Below, piece by piece: positions 10,370-22,307 of a stretch of DNA of 64,000 nucleotides. The stretch spans positions 5,966,748 through 6,030,747 of the forward strand of contig JAJEKV010000031.1 of the NCBI GenBank assembly GCA_021234155.1, written 5' to 3'. Made by a program: the position numbers and the translations under genes. This DNA comes from Isoetes taiwanensis. Taxonomy: Eukaryota > Streptophyta > Lycopodiopsida > Isoetales > Isoetaceae. Position 1 is the stretch's first letter. The number at the start of each line of letters is the position of its first letter. A model generated the notes under the pieces. The model was not told the origin of the DNA, made no database searches, and was given only the letters and a program-made list of their open reading frames with translations.

Positions 10370-11038
10370 ATGGCTTACATCAGCCTTCGAAGCAGGAGAG
10401 AAGGAAAGGATGTGCCAGAGTTTGAATACATCCTAGTCCGTAGATCACCCTCACAGCTTGGCCACCATATCCTAGAACCGAACTTAGATGGCTGGTACCG
10501 TGGCTTATGATATGCGGCAGTAGAATTCCGCCTTCAAGGTATGTGGATTTTGCAAATTTTTAAAAAGACTTCTGTCGTTACCTTGAAAGCAATTTTTATA
10601 GTTTCTAGAACAAATTTATTGACACAACCTTTACATCTGCCAGAGTTCGTGCACTTATCTTAAAGCGGAGTTACAACAACTCAAACCCTTGCCAGCGTTG
10701 CTCATCTTTTGAATCTTAAGGATACTGAAACTGGAAGGTACTATATTTGTTGTTTTAAACCACAGCTTGAAAAGTTCTCTTTTGTACTTCAATTTGTAGA
10801 AAGAGTAAAATTGGGCTAAAATGTCAAGTGGATGCTAAGTCACAATGCCGGGAAATGGTCAGTTTACTAAAAAATGGGATCATGTTTAGTGCCACTTCAT
10901 TGAGTTTTCTTTCTAACATTATATTTTTCTGGTACAGATATCTTTGCACTGCCCCTTTATGCAGATCCAACCTGTGCTGCATATTATGAAGGTTTTTGCA
11001 GGATTGCTATAGACCAATATGACAACCAAACGCAAAGG
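10370..11038 (+). other. Candidate exons of an unrecognised gene
   Basis: A 46-codon frame at 10370-10510 encodes MAYISLRSRREGKDVPEFEY and on to GWYRGL before a TGA. A strong donor (AAG|GTATGT) lies at about 10538. At 10938-11038 a block bounded by TGGTACAG and AAAG|GTATTC reads DIFALPLYADPTCAAYYEGF then CRIAIDQYDNQTQR. The second block looks like a genuine exon by its boundaries and composition, but I do not recognise it. The two blocks cannot be joined with confidence. Confidence 0.25.
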
Positions 11039-11745
11039 TATTCTAACTTTTGGGTCTTATTTCTGTTCAGTTGGTTGATAATTTCAGTGTTAAGTGTTGT
11101 GTAGGCAGCAAATTTAAAATATGTGAAGTTGTATCTTCTTCTATCTGCATGTTCTAGGTGCATGTGCTAGCTACTCATGACAGAATGTCAACCTTTGTTT
11201 TCTTGAATAGTCAGGAAATTTCAATTGTATCGGCAGATGCTTCAGACTTCATTCAGAAATACCACTCTACATTAAGAAATACCACTCTGGGTGACTTCAT
11301 GAATCATTCAAAAATACCACTCTACATTAAGAAATACCACTCTGGGTGACTTGCTCTAGATTTTTTTACAGTATTCTCAAAGAGACCGTGAGGTTGCTTA
11401 CGCAGGCCTGGCGGTGGAGCTCTTTGTTATGGTGGCTCTTGGTTCTATAGAGGTTCTTTTCTTTTGGAACTCTTGGGTATGGCTCTCTTTCGCTTGCCCT
11501 AGATTTTTCTGTAGTGTTTTCAAACAGGCTGACAGGCTACTTAAGCAAGCCTGACCCTAGATCCAACGGCTGTCTTTGAGTATGTGAATCAAGGGCAGAG
11601 CTCCCTGTAGCAGATTTGCGCTAGAGCATCCTCATTTTCGCCTTTCCTCTGGTCTAGAATGCCTCTGATGCCCTACCATGTACGCCCTGCATCTCCACAG
11701 GAGTATACACACCATTTTTACTACAAGCTTCAGGTAAGAGTCCTC
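11039..11745. repeat. Non-coding, with a ~53-base tandem duplication
   Basis: At about 11257-11350 the sequence AAATACCACTCTACATTAAG plus its continuation AAATACCACTCTGGGTGACTT occurs twice, separated by ATGAATCATTC. Within each copy AAATACCACTCT itself occurs twice. No gene is seen in the rest. Confidence 0.55.
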
Positions 11746-14010
11746 ACCTTGCAGATTTGGAGAACGAAAGTGATGGTTTGTGGTGAGTAGTTGCAAGCTC
11801 AACGTGAGCAAACATGTTTCTCTTAGAACTGCAACAAATCAGGTTTTATATCCAGCATGCTTGAAATTTTGAATCCCTCTCAGGGTGTATATGTATAGAG
11901 CATTAACTGCAATGGGCTCATTGGAGATTTATTATCTATTAGCTGTATGAAAAGGAAACGTATGGTTCTATCTGCTCTTTCCCTTTTGAAGATGATTATA
12001 AACGTGCTTCCACTTTACTGAAATTCAGACTCTGGCTAGAAATTGGAGAAAATAGAACAGGAGTCTCTACCAATGAGAAGACAATAAATCTTCACAACAT
12101 GTTAGCATTTGCTACAGTTTCAAAAGCTGATCCAACCCCAATAACAAATGAGGTAATGTGTTGCAATATGTATGGATATTGCAGTTTATTTCATTCTCTT
12201 ATGATTTATTTTAATATAGCAGATTCAAAATCAATTATTATTATGTGGACAAACAATAACAATGAGTGTACTACCTTGCAGATTTGGAGAACGAAAGTGA
12301 TGATTTGTTATAAGTAGTTGCAAACTCAACACGAGATAAACATGTTTCTCTTAGCACTGCAACAAACCAGGTTTTGTGTCCAGCATGCCTCAAATTTTGA
12401 ATCTCTCTTTCAGGGTCAATATATATAGAAGTTTAACTGCAATGTGCCCATTGCAGAATTATTCTCTAAGCTATTGGCATGAGAAAGAAAATGAATGGCT
12501 CTATTTGTTCTTTCTTCCCTTGCATTGGCACCACAATTACTTGGTTGCCACGTGAATGTTTGAAGAAGGCTGATGAGGGAAATCCAGAGATGCAACCCCT
12601 ATGCCCATGCGACCCACATCTAGAGCTAGGCTGGCATCATTTCTCCATGGTAAAAAAGCCATGGAAATAATTATGGTCGTGCTTCCACTTTATCGAAATT
12701 CAAACTATTGCTACAAATTGAGAAGATAGAACCAAAGATTGTCTACGGTGATGTGAGAAGACAATCTTCACAACAGGTTAGCATTGCAGTTTGAAAAGCT
12801 GAGCTAAGCAATAACAAATGAGGTAATATGTTGTAATATGTATGATATAATGAATGATGGTATAGCAGTTTATTTCATTCTCCTATGATGTATCTTGATA
12901 CAGTAGAGTCAAAATCCTCAGTTTATCACCACTCTTCTCCTTTCTTGTGGGTTCCTTTACCCCTACAAGACTTGCCCTTGGCTGCCCATGCATGCATGCT
13001 CGGGCCTTGAGGGCCCGTTGGAGGCGAGCTGCTTTGTGCTCACCTTGGAGGATTGGTATTGGGGTGGTCAGCTAGCCGTGGGAATTCTTTTCGAGCTCGC
13101 TTTTCGCTGAGGGGCGTGGAGGGGCTATCACGGGAGCACGTGGCGGGGAGTATTCGCTACACATACCTATAGTCCCTCAGGATGATGTGGTGGTGCAGGT
13201 TTGGAAGGTTCATCCGGATGTTGTGTCTTCTTGCTTTGTGCGGTCTTCTTAGGGTGCTGGCTATTCATGACACCTTGCCCCCCAGGGTAAGTGGTCTCTG
13301 CGGCTTAGGGTTCTCGATGGCCTTCGGTTTGGGCGTGGACATGGAGCTCACTTCCCCACCAGAAGGTTAGGGTGCTATACGTGGCGGTGGTGCACCATTT
13401 GTATCGGGGGTGAATGCCCTTGTGAGTCGGTTTAGGCGGGTGTGAGCCCTCTCGCCCCTTGTTGTGGCCTTCATCGTGAGGCTGTGGAGCATTATGCGGT
13501 TTTATGCCCTCACTTGCGGTATGCAGGATTGGGTTAGGGCTGTTTGGTGAGATTGACTAGCCGCCGATTCTTTGTTTCATGTGTATCTGGTGCTTGGCGC
13601 TCTTGCGGCAGCAAAGCCTTGCATCGTGTGTGGCTTGGTTGGTGTGGCTGATTTGGCGGCGGTTGTGGATCTTCGGGGGATTTGACTGCGGCCCTCGATT
13701 CCTCGACTTCGGGTACAAGCTATTTCAAAGCTTTTACGGTGTTCGGGAGTAGTAGAGCGGAAGTTTGCCATTTGGCGGGACTTCTTGGGTGTTGTAGATG
13801 GTGATGGTCGGTTTGTATAGCAGTAGAGTTGCAGTTTTTCTGTGAGTTTGTTGTGGAGTGTCGAGGTATCGCTGTCTCTTTGGGGCAGTTCTCCTTCCTC
13901 CTCACTTGCTTTGTAACATTACCATTCTTTTAATATATTGATGACACAGTTCTTCAAAAAAAAAAAATCAATCCTTTGTTATGTAGATAAACAATAACAA
14001 TGAGTGTACT
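11746..14010. repeat. Segmental tandem duplication (unit 527 bp), second copy interrupted
   Basis: Copy A (11746-12272) and copy B (12273-12916 plus about 13970-14010) share long stretches beginning ACCTTGCAGATTTGGAGAAC. Both include the ACAATAACAATGAGTGTACT segment that ends each copy. Copy B carries about 130 extra bases near 12530-12660 and a 1.05-kb insertion at 12917-13963. Divergence between the copies is moderate, so the duplication is not recent. No coding function is evident. Confidence 0.7.
12917..13963 (+). mobile_element. Poly(A)-tailed retro-insertion, probably a 5'-truncated L1 end
   Basis: Comparison with copy A of the surrounding duplication defines the inserted block. It is G/T-rich, lacks a recognisable ORF, ends TTTTAATATATTGATGACAC then a short spacer and a run of A (13956-13967), and is flanked by AAAATC (12911-12916 and 13964-13969), a probable short target-site duplication merging with the tail. 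These are marks of L1-type target-primed insertion. A processed non-coding transcript cannot be excluded. Confidence 0.6.
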
Positions 14011-16394
14011 ACCAATGAGTGCACCCAAGAAATCCATTTGTATATCTTATTTCCTCTTTGATTTCTTTATGTAAGCAGAGAATCGATTGCGATTGATAGG
14101 CGAAATGAACAATTTAAGCAGCTAATGCATGGCAGAAGAAATAAAGATTTCTACCTTGGTAGTAAGAGCTTCTAAAAGAACTGCAAAACCCGTAGCATTG
14201 CAGTCCTCTGCGGAGACCTTAAGACATTTTAGCAATGGTCCCTCTTTTGTTCAAATACATGCTCTATTTTTCCTTTCTAAGAACTGACTTTGCAATTTAC
14301 AGAAGAATATCCTAACAAGCCCCTACAGTGCAGTTTGTCTCAAAGATGTTTCACTCAAATAGTAAGTTATATTAGAGCTTTTGATGCATGAGCTTTCTAT
14401 TTGGCACTATATGGAACCATTCCTAAAGGACGAAATTGCCTCTTTTACAGTACTATAAACTGTTCTTTGAGTACTTCTGCATTATTAATGTTCTCTTTTC
14501 TTATCATTGGCTTATCATTTACAAGTTCCACACCACATGTCCATCAAGCTTAGCAAATTTAACTTCTAAGTAACATATTATAAAACACTACAGACATGTA
14601 CATGAAATACATTTAGAGGTTTCCAACAATTATAGGACCCACATTTCTATATTTTTAGATGGGCAGACTCTAACAATAGAGCAAGAATGCACCATAAAAC
14701 AAAAGCGCACATATATGAATATTTCATAGGCAACTTTAATACCCCTTCAACACAACTCTAACAAATAGAGCAACGATGCACCATAAAACAAAAGGGCATA
14801 TATATGAATATTTCATAGGCAACTTTAATACCCCTTCAACACAGCTTCACGTCAACAAAAAAAAAAACACATAGAACACAAGGGGATAAAACAAAATGGA
14901 TATACAGCAAATCCATTGCACAACAAACATAACAATTTTTTTTTTTCTTTTTACATGAGCTTCGCAATCACCTCACTATGTTTTCATGCCCTAGATGAAG
15001 AAAATGCTGATCTTAAAAATGTTATTTGAACAAAGAGTGAGCTGAGGTTGAAGTTGCCTTTATCTTTGGGACTTCTTGCCACAATAAAATTTTTGCCATT
15101 GTTATTCTTCATTTATTGTACGTACCATTCTATTCAATTGCATTCTTTCAAACTGCCAAAAATTGGCCAATAAGACATACACTAACATCTATAGTGTTGC
15201 TTTTTCATGACAACATCTCAGCACATGATCATCGTTAATATAGTATTTGTTTTTAGAATATTTTAATGATTAACAACTGCTTATACTCTGCAATCTTCCT
15301 CCTTCCTGGGTATTGCAATGATGAAGATCTGCCTATAGCTCCGCAACCTTCTTCCTTCTTAGGTTTACAAATGACTCTCAACTTATGCTCAACAACGCCG
15401 GGCACCATTACTAGTTTCCTATGAGTTGAAGTAAGATATTGACCTTAAAAAATGATGAATACATAATATAGAATGTGTGCCTTCAAAGCATATTTCTAAT
15501 CATCCCTTTGCATGATCTTTGAACTTTGTTTATTAGTCAAGTACGTATTGATTTTATTTACAACATCATTATACACAAACAAACCGCCATTATTATCGAT
15601 TCCGAACCGTTCATTACCTTTTTTTCTGCGTACTCCACTTTCCAACACTCCCTTTTCCACTCCTTTCCCCAACATACTCTAGTGGTAGAGGCGGATGCCT
15701 TCACAACTGCCCGTCAAACCTTCGTCTGCCATATCCAAATGGAGAGGATAAATCAAATTTGTGACATCCACATGTATATGGGGTGTGCAAGTGGTGTTAA
15801 TTAGCTAGAAAATTATTGGCGCAATACAAAAAACTTCTAATGGAGAAGGACAACCCTAGATTAAGAACCCTATTAAAGAATTTTGATGTGATAAATCCAT
15901 TTATCATGCTAAAAATCCAAACTGTTTTGAATTTGACAACCTTTAGAATTAGTTGTTTAAGTTTAAAAAAAAAACCATCAAATGTATAATTTAGCTCATT
16001 CGTCCTGCTACAAATAGGTTAAAACCATGGTGTAGATCTGTTAATAGAGGTACCCGCTAATATTTGTCTGTTTACACAACATGGAACAATCTGCAGACAA
16101 AACAAACAAAGCAAACCCTGCTAAACAAATCAATTCCATCATGCTTTTGCACCACTGCAGTTCCTTCTCATCACATGGATTTCTTGCAAAATAGCTCCTA
16201 CAGTGCTATTGCCAAGAATAAATGTGCATGTAGATACAATCAGATCGGTAGCAAGAAGGACAATTGGCACATGTGATATTTCAAAAACCCATATAGCAAG
16301 GTGCGAAGTAAGGTTCCTTAAAACTCATATTTGAACTCTTGAAGCAAGTAAAAGATGTTATCTTCCAATTCCAGCAAGCTCACCTCTTGCCATC
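14011..16394. other. Non-coding; one 88-base tandem duplication at 14668-14843
   Basis: The duplicated unit starts CTCTAACAA and contains GCACCATAAAACAAAAG and a shared CATAGGCAACTTTAATACCC. The ORFs at 15526-15804 and 16064-16276 lack motif or compositional support. No RNA gene is seen. Confidence 0.45.
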
Positions 16395-18740
16395 TGTAAC
16401 GGTCCTGGCCTGATGGGTCAATATATGTATTTATGTACGTATATATATATTCATGGCATGTATGCAGCATGAGATTAGGGTTTTGTCTCTTTGGAGAAAG
16501 GATTGTTGCAGAGCATGAAGGCAGGGAGCAATTATAGGCAGTTTTGGAGCCCGAAATTTAAAGCATCATATCTCGGCGATCCGAGATTCTTTTCAGGTGA
16601 TTTTTCTTTTGCTGGAAAGTTCTTCAAATAAACTTTCCGGAATGGGTCTGATCAGGCCGAAACTCATCCGTATGAGAAAGTTATGGCAGAAATTGTGATG
16701 CTGGGTCAGAATTGACTGCATGATGTATGTTCTTCGGCAGTCTGATTCTTGGAGCTAGAAGACGATCTTTGGAGGCGCAATCAATTGTAAGAGGTCCCGC
16801 GGTCTATCCGCGAAGAAATTCTCAGGTGGGGTTTTACTTTTTATCAATTGAGGTGTGTTATGAGCTGCCATGATTAGTCTGTACATGACTTTTGGATGTG
16901 AATATGATAAATTATGAATTTGTTGGAGACTCATAAGGCTAGAGAAGGTAATCAGCGATTGGAAACATCTCTGTAAGGGCTGATTTTAAGTCAAGAATGG
17001 CCAAAAATTGTTCGAAAAGCACCAATTCAGCATGAAAAATTCAGAAAAGGCAGAATTGAATTGGATCTGGTCAGCATTGAGCTCTCCAACGCCATTTTGT
17101 GTTCACGTTATGTTTTTGTCCTCTTCTGTCTTATGTTTTATCTTGTTGGACTTGTATTTGTTAATTTTTTAATTATAATTGTGTGTCATAAAAGAAAGTT
17201 AAGTACCCAGGGATGGAATTGGGTTGCATCTGAGCTTAGCAGCAGAGTTGGAGCATGAAGAGCTAGGCATAATGATAACAAGTAATAAGATCTTGCATTC
17301 TATGAATGGTTGAAGTCATGTTTAACTAAGAGAAAATACATGATATAATTATAAGAATAATGAGATAATTATAAATTTGTCTCCTGAAGGTGTCCTGAAG
17401 ATGAAGTCTGAGCCTATAATCACTCGGAATGGGATAGAAGCAGTTATGGTCATGAGACCTTACGAATTTTTAAGGCTTTGATGTTTCACATTAGTTGTGC
17501 CAATTGAATTCATAAGGATGTGGATTTTGGTATAAAACATGAGTAAACGTATCTAAGTGATTTATTCTAAGCCTTGGACATGGAGATGGAACTTGGGGAT
17601 TTGTAACTATGGAGATGGAGCCATGCCAAGGAATATCCTTGCACATATACTGGATATAGACAGTCTCTCGGCACCAAAGGTAGTTAAGGTGGAATATGGA
17701 TAATTTAAATGTTACAATTACTAAGGAGGTGCTTAAGTGTTGGGATAGAGATTATAACTATTGGGACTTACACCGATCTTTGAACAAGCTACTTCAACAC
17801 AGGCAGGTTGTATGGCAACATCGACAAGACTATGAGTTAGGCACATGTATAGTAAATCTGTAATGAACCTCACACTTCATGGTCTTTGCATTGTTCCACT
17901 GTTGTCTTGGTATTTGATTATGTCTTTTGGAACCTCTGGGGTCAGACTTCTAGGTTCGGTGGCCTAGGTTGCTCTGGCATGCTTATGTTCATCTGTGATT
18001 CTCTCTGGTGTTCTTATGCTCTGTGACACCGGGCATAGTTTTCCCTGATCAAGATGCTATGTCAACTCTTGTGACTCCATAGTAAGAGGTCCTCCAGCGC
18101 CAGACGTGGGCTGCGAAGGGTATGCGCATACGAGGTTCACCCCACCAACTCCGCCAACGAGGCTCGAAATGTGAGCTGGCTGGGCAATACTCTGCTAACA
18201 GGGCCTACATGTAGGCTGGCTGAGCTTCCCATTGTCCCAAAGCTATGTGTCATGATGCTTTGGTATTTTGGCCATGTTCTTTGCTTCTGATATTCATGTT
18301 TGGTATTTCCTTGGACTATGTTGTCATTGTCTTAGCATGGTACTCCCGTAGGATTTTCCGTCTGTGTTGTGCCAACTCCACCAACGGGGCTCGTAATGTG
18401 AGCTGGCTGGGCATTTCTCTGCTAACAGGGCCTGCATGTAGGCTGGCTAAGCTTCCCATTGTCCCGGAGCTATGTGTCATGATGGTTTGGTATTTTGGCC
18501 ATGTTCTTCGCTTCTGACGTTCATGTTTGATGTTTCCTCGGATTATGTTGTCATTGTCTTAGCATTGTACTCACGTGGGATTTTTCGTATGTGTTTGTGC
18601 TTATCCAAGATTCCAGAGTATTTCCATGCATGCAGAGATAGCCAGGGATCCCCACTTAGTCACGAGGACTAACCCCAGTGAGTGCATGTGCAGTGAACAA
18701 GCAAGGCAGTGGTTGCGCGGATGCGGCAAATGTAGCTGAG
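16395..18740 (+). mobile_element. LTR-retrotransposon-like sequence (LTR or leader)
   Basis: The block opens TGTAACGGTCCTGG at 16395, a typical plant Ty3-type LTR start, and reads like LTR or leader sequence. It has no ORF with gag or pol motifs, and no matching end, PBS or second LTR was found. It includes a 227-base tandem duplication (18145-18371 and 18372-about 18597). The right limit is simply where LINE endonuclease sequence begins. Assignment is tentative. Confidence 0.3.
18145..18597. repeat. 227-base tandem duplication
   Basis: Two adjacent copies start CCAACTCC.CCAACG.GGCTCG and share GTGAGCTGGCTGGGCA, GGTATTTTGGCCATGTTCTT and TATGTTGTCATTGTCTTAGC with scattered substitutions. The unit is non-coding. 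Confidence 0.75.
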
Positions 18741-18794
18741 GATCGTTGTTGTAATCTGGAGTTAAAAAGCTTTTGTTAGCTTGTTAGGTTGAGA

Positions 18795-19435
18795 ATGTTG
18801 ATGTTATTTTTTTTCTAGAAACTTGTGAACATGAAGAGAAAGGTTTACCGAAAATAAATGATTTTATTCTGCTTCACTCTGTATGGTACAAAAAATCGTG
18901 GAGGTTAAAAGGGCATGGAGGAATTGCATATTATGTTAGAAAAAATGTCAGACATATGGTAAAGCTAGTATCACAGCGTGGTTCTATGCAGCAGATTTGG
19001 ATTGAAATTCCTGGGCAGTTTGGAAAACTATTCATTGCAGGTTGTTACTTTCCCCCACGTGGTTCGCCCGTGTATAATGCGGGGAGTTTGGACAGGGACG
19101 ATCCTTTTTTCCAACTAGAGCAAGATGCGATGGCACTTCTGCAAGAAGGAGATGTTATGCTGATAGGAGATTTTAATGGGAGAGTGGCCAATAAACAAGC
19201 AGCAATTGTGAGCTCAGAAGCGGATCCGTTATGGATGGAAATGTTAGATGAGTCGGAGGTAAAAGAATATGGGTGGCATCGTGAATCTCATGATAAAATA
19301 AGATGGCCCACACCACAAGGTAATCATGTGCTGTGTGCAATGGTTTGGACTTGCTTATATATAATGGTATAAGCAGATTTCCGCATTCTGGTAAACTAAC
19401 ATGCAGGGATGCTAGTGTTGTAGACTTAATTGGTT
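18795..19435 (+). pseudogene. Outer LINE: AP-like endonuclease domain
   Basis: The frame reads VDVIFFLETCEHEEKG (the ..QE.. catalytic strand), then GHGGIAYYVR, GCYFPPRG and GDFNGRVANK (near 19170), all marks of the exonuclease-endonuclease-phosphatase domain that nicks target DNA in LINEs. A stop lies just upstream of VENVDV. The frame breaks near 19330: the next segment NGISRFPHSGKLTCRDASVV continues in a second frame. It breaks again near 19435, where the ITDHTPLLVEL motif (catalytic Asp-His end of the domain) is in a third frame. The protein is therefore not translatable. Confidence 0.85.
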
Positions 19436-21530
19436 TTGGCTAGGGGATGTCTTGCAAAGCAAATGTTGGATTTTCATATAGGGGAAGCGATGCCTCAGAT
19501 AACGGACCACACACCTTTATTAGTTGAGCTGCGGGTTAAAAATGTGCATCAGAAAGTAAGTGATCCTGTGCCATGTGGACATAAGATTTATATGCAATAT
19601 AATAAAGCGGAGGAATACGGGGGATTATGTGAACAAAAGGCATTGGAAATAGAATGGCCAGAAGATGCAGGCGCCATTAGTGAGACCCTTGCACAAATGG
19701 TCTTAGAAATTGCTGCTAAATGCTTTATATCGCAAAGAAAATTGAAAGGCATACCTTGCAATGCATGGTTTGATAAGGATTGCAAGGCAAAGAGAGCAGA
19801 GTTTAAGAAAGCGAGGGGTGTAGAAAGGCAAAAACTAAAGGAGGAGTATGTAAAGCTGACCAAATCGAGAAAGAAACAATACATCTATAAAAAGCAGCAA
19901 TGTATGCTAGAAGAATTATTGGTTAAACCTAAGCAATTTTGGAATAGGTTGAAACCTAATGTAAAACAAGAAGCTATCTTGGACATTGATGCATTGTTGG
20001 GACAAGTACGCAAGCTATATCATGTGCCTGGTATTCCTGTTGTGGAAGAGATTATATATCCAATTGCTGATGAATGCAAGTTCACCTCGGGAGACCTTGA
20101 ACAAGGTTTAAGTAAACTAGCAAATGTTAAGGCAGCTGATGCGCATGGATTAGTGGCAGAAATGTTCAAATGGGCTGGGGATTCAGTTCATGCGATGCTA
20201 TTAAAATTGTTAAATGCGGCTGTGAGAGATGGTTTTCCTTGCACATGGCAAGTTAACAGAGTTATTCCATTATACAAAACGGGAGATGATAAAGACCCGA
20301 GTAATTATAAAATGATTATGGTTTGCAGCTTCTTTGCAAAACTGTTTGCTACCATGCTAAACACTAAGATTAATATGTGGGCTGGAAAAAATGGAGTAAG
20401 GGCTATGGGCCAAGCAGGATTTAGACCTAAACGATCTACCATAGATCATTTAATCACTTTGCGTGCCATGATAGATTCAGTTACTAGCAAGAAAAAACCT
20501 TTATATGCTCTTTTTGTGGACTACGCTAAAGCCTTTGACACGGTGATTAGGGATAATCTCTGGCAGAGAATGGAGTTACTTGGAGTCCCAGTGGAACTAA
20601 GACAAGCAGTTAAGATACTCTACGAAAGAGTCTTAGTTCAGTTGTCATTCCCCTATGTAAAAGAGTGTGATAGTGTTGTGGTCAGTAATATTGGGGTCAA
20701 GCAAGGATGTCCTTTATCTCCAACTTTGTTTGGGTTATTCATTGACGAGCTGGAGAGTTGGTTGGTTGAACATGGGGGCGATGGCACATTGATGAATGGT
20801 TATGTAGTGAAGCATTTGCTATATGCGGATGATATAGTCATCCTATCACGCTCAGTGGCAGGGATGCAGAAGCACTTGGATGCGTTGGCATATTTTTGTG
20901 ATAGTAAGGGAATGCGAGTAAATCGCTAAAACAAAATTGGTTGTCTTTGGGGCAAATAAAACAGACCATCTGTCATTCTTCTATAAAGGCATGCCAGTTG
21001 AGCTGGTAAACTCGTATAAATATTTGGGAGTGGAAGTCGATAAAAGTCCAAGCTGGAATATGGCCGTAGAGCATAGAGTGAATGCAGGTCTCAAAGCTTT
21101 GTATAACATGCAGCGTAGAAGTGCCAAAGTCGAAATTTGGAATTTTGACATGAAACGGATGTTATATAGAGTACTTGTTCACACAGTACTGTTATACAGG
21201 TGTGAGGTTTGGGGGCCAGGCTTGGCAGCAGATACATGGAAAAAGGTAGAGAAGGTTCAAAAGAAATTCCTTAGAACGGAGCTAGGCACAAAGATACAAA
21301 CACCATATGACATGATGCTTGCTGAATGTGATATGATGCCTGTTGAGGCAGAAGCTTTGTGTAAACTGCTTACGTATCTTTGTAAGATACAATTTGGAGG
21401 GAATGATGATAACTTGCCGCGTTTAGCAATGGAGGAGACAAAATTGAAGGGTTAGTATGCTGATGTTGAGGAGTGGATGTGGAAATGGGGGTTAAATGCC
21501 CACGATCTATATGTGCATCGCAAGGATATT
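19430..21530 (+). pseudogene. Outer LINE: reverse transcriptase domain
   Basis: The longest open segment (19430-20929) contains the RT blocks in order: AGFRPKRSTIDHLITL, YALFVDYAKAFDTV, GVKQGCPLSPTLFGLFIDEL and LLYADDIVIL, with catalytic YADD at 20822-20833. It stops just before the NLSKTK-like motif; a frameshift near 20930 moves KTKLVVFGANK and the thumb-like VNSYKYLGVEVDKS into the next frame (20937-21455). A TAG at 21453-21455 then interrupts a frame that otherwise runs to the L1 insertion. The RT lacks a downstream RNase H. Motifs differ from plant L1 and fit an RTE/Jockey/I-like grouping, which I cannot resolve by eye. Confidence 0.9.
21518..21530 (+). repeat. Left 13-bp target-site duplication of the inserted L1
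   Basis: TCGCAAGGATATT here is repeated exactly at 29381-29393, immediately after the L1 poly(A) run. The preceding A may extend it to 14 bp. Confidence 0.9.
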
Positions 21531-21792
21531 GACCAATATTTGGGAAATGGGACGAGCGCCAATTTTCTTGCTTCTTTTGTCCTTTTCCCGTTTTTTCTGT
21601 TACAAGCCTCTTCTTGGAAAAATTTATGGGAAAATTTGAATTTCTGGTGATCTGAAACTCAATTCCTGTGGATCATCCTGCTGCTCTGGTAGAAGGGTAG
21701 CTCTAGCTGCAATCCTCTCACCAGGATCTACAATTTGACTCCCATTTTGATACACTTATGAAGCTGTATTCTCTCTTCATTCGATCTTCCTT

Positions 21793-22119
21793 ATGGAAAC
21801 CTCTGTTTTCACAATTATAAGAGAGAAAGATAGAATTTCGTGTGGATTTCTAAAGGGCCCGGCTACTGACCTTTGGAGCTCCTTGATTATTCAAAGGTTT
21901 TTCCCGGACAATTTATTCTTCTCGGAATTCACTTTTATGCCTTGTAGTATTGATTTTGAGGTTCAAATCATCAATTCCTGGCTAGAGGAATTTGTGGGTT
22001 CGAATGCAGTTGGTCCAGCAGGGACATTCAGAGTCCATTGTAATTGGTTGGATTATTTGATCTCTGTTGAAGTTTATTCACCCCAAGATCCTGCCCAATT
22101 TGAAGGAATTTCTCCTTAA
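21793..22119 (+). CDS. Upstream ORF in the L1 leader (108 aa), function unknown
   Basis: An ATG at 21793 opens a 108-codon frame in the L1 5' leader, on the sense strand, ending about 190 bases before ORF1. The product begins METSVFTIIREKDRISCGF and is rich in aromatic residues, with no motif I recognise. Plant L1 elements are normally described with two ORFs. This could be a real accessory ORF, a translation-regulating uORF, or chance. Conservation in sister copies would decide. Confidence 0.3.
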   Translation: METSVFTIIREKDRISCGFLKGPATDLWSSLIIQRFFPDNLFFSEFTFMPCSIDFEVQIINSWLEEFVGSNAVGPAGTFRVHCNWLDYLISVEVYSPQDPAQFEGISP

Positions 22120-22307
22120 ATTTTTTTGAATTGTATGTGGATCTCTTTGCAATCAATTCTTCAGCATGTTAGGCTTCCCGATCATCTTAGTTTAATTTTG
22201 TTTCATTCCAATGGTTTCATATCCCCTGCTTTCTGTTAATTTCCCCCCTTTTCAATTGTTAAAAATTTTTGCATGAACTTTTGTTGTTTCTCCCTGAATT
22301 TGTCGCA

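Noticed and set aside
15526-15804. 92-codon ORF
   Set aside because: No motif, no splice or promoter context, and composition like its A/T-rich surroundings.
18245-18672. Two similar ORFs of 66-90 codons
   Set aside because: They arise from the 227-base tandem duplication and are offset frames of the same non-coding repeat.
22269-22307. Earlier start of L1 ORF1
   Set aside because: The frame is open but begins with TTG. The first in-frame ATG is 22308.
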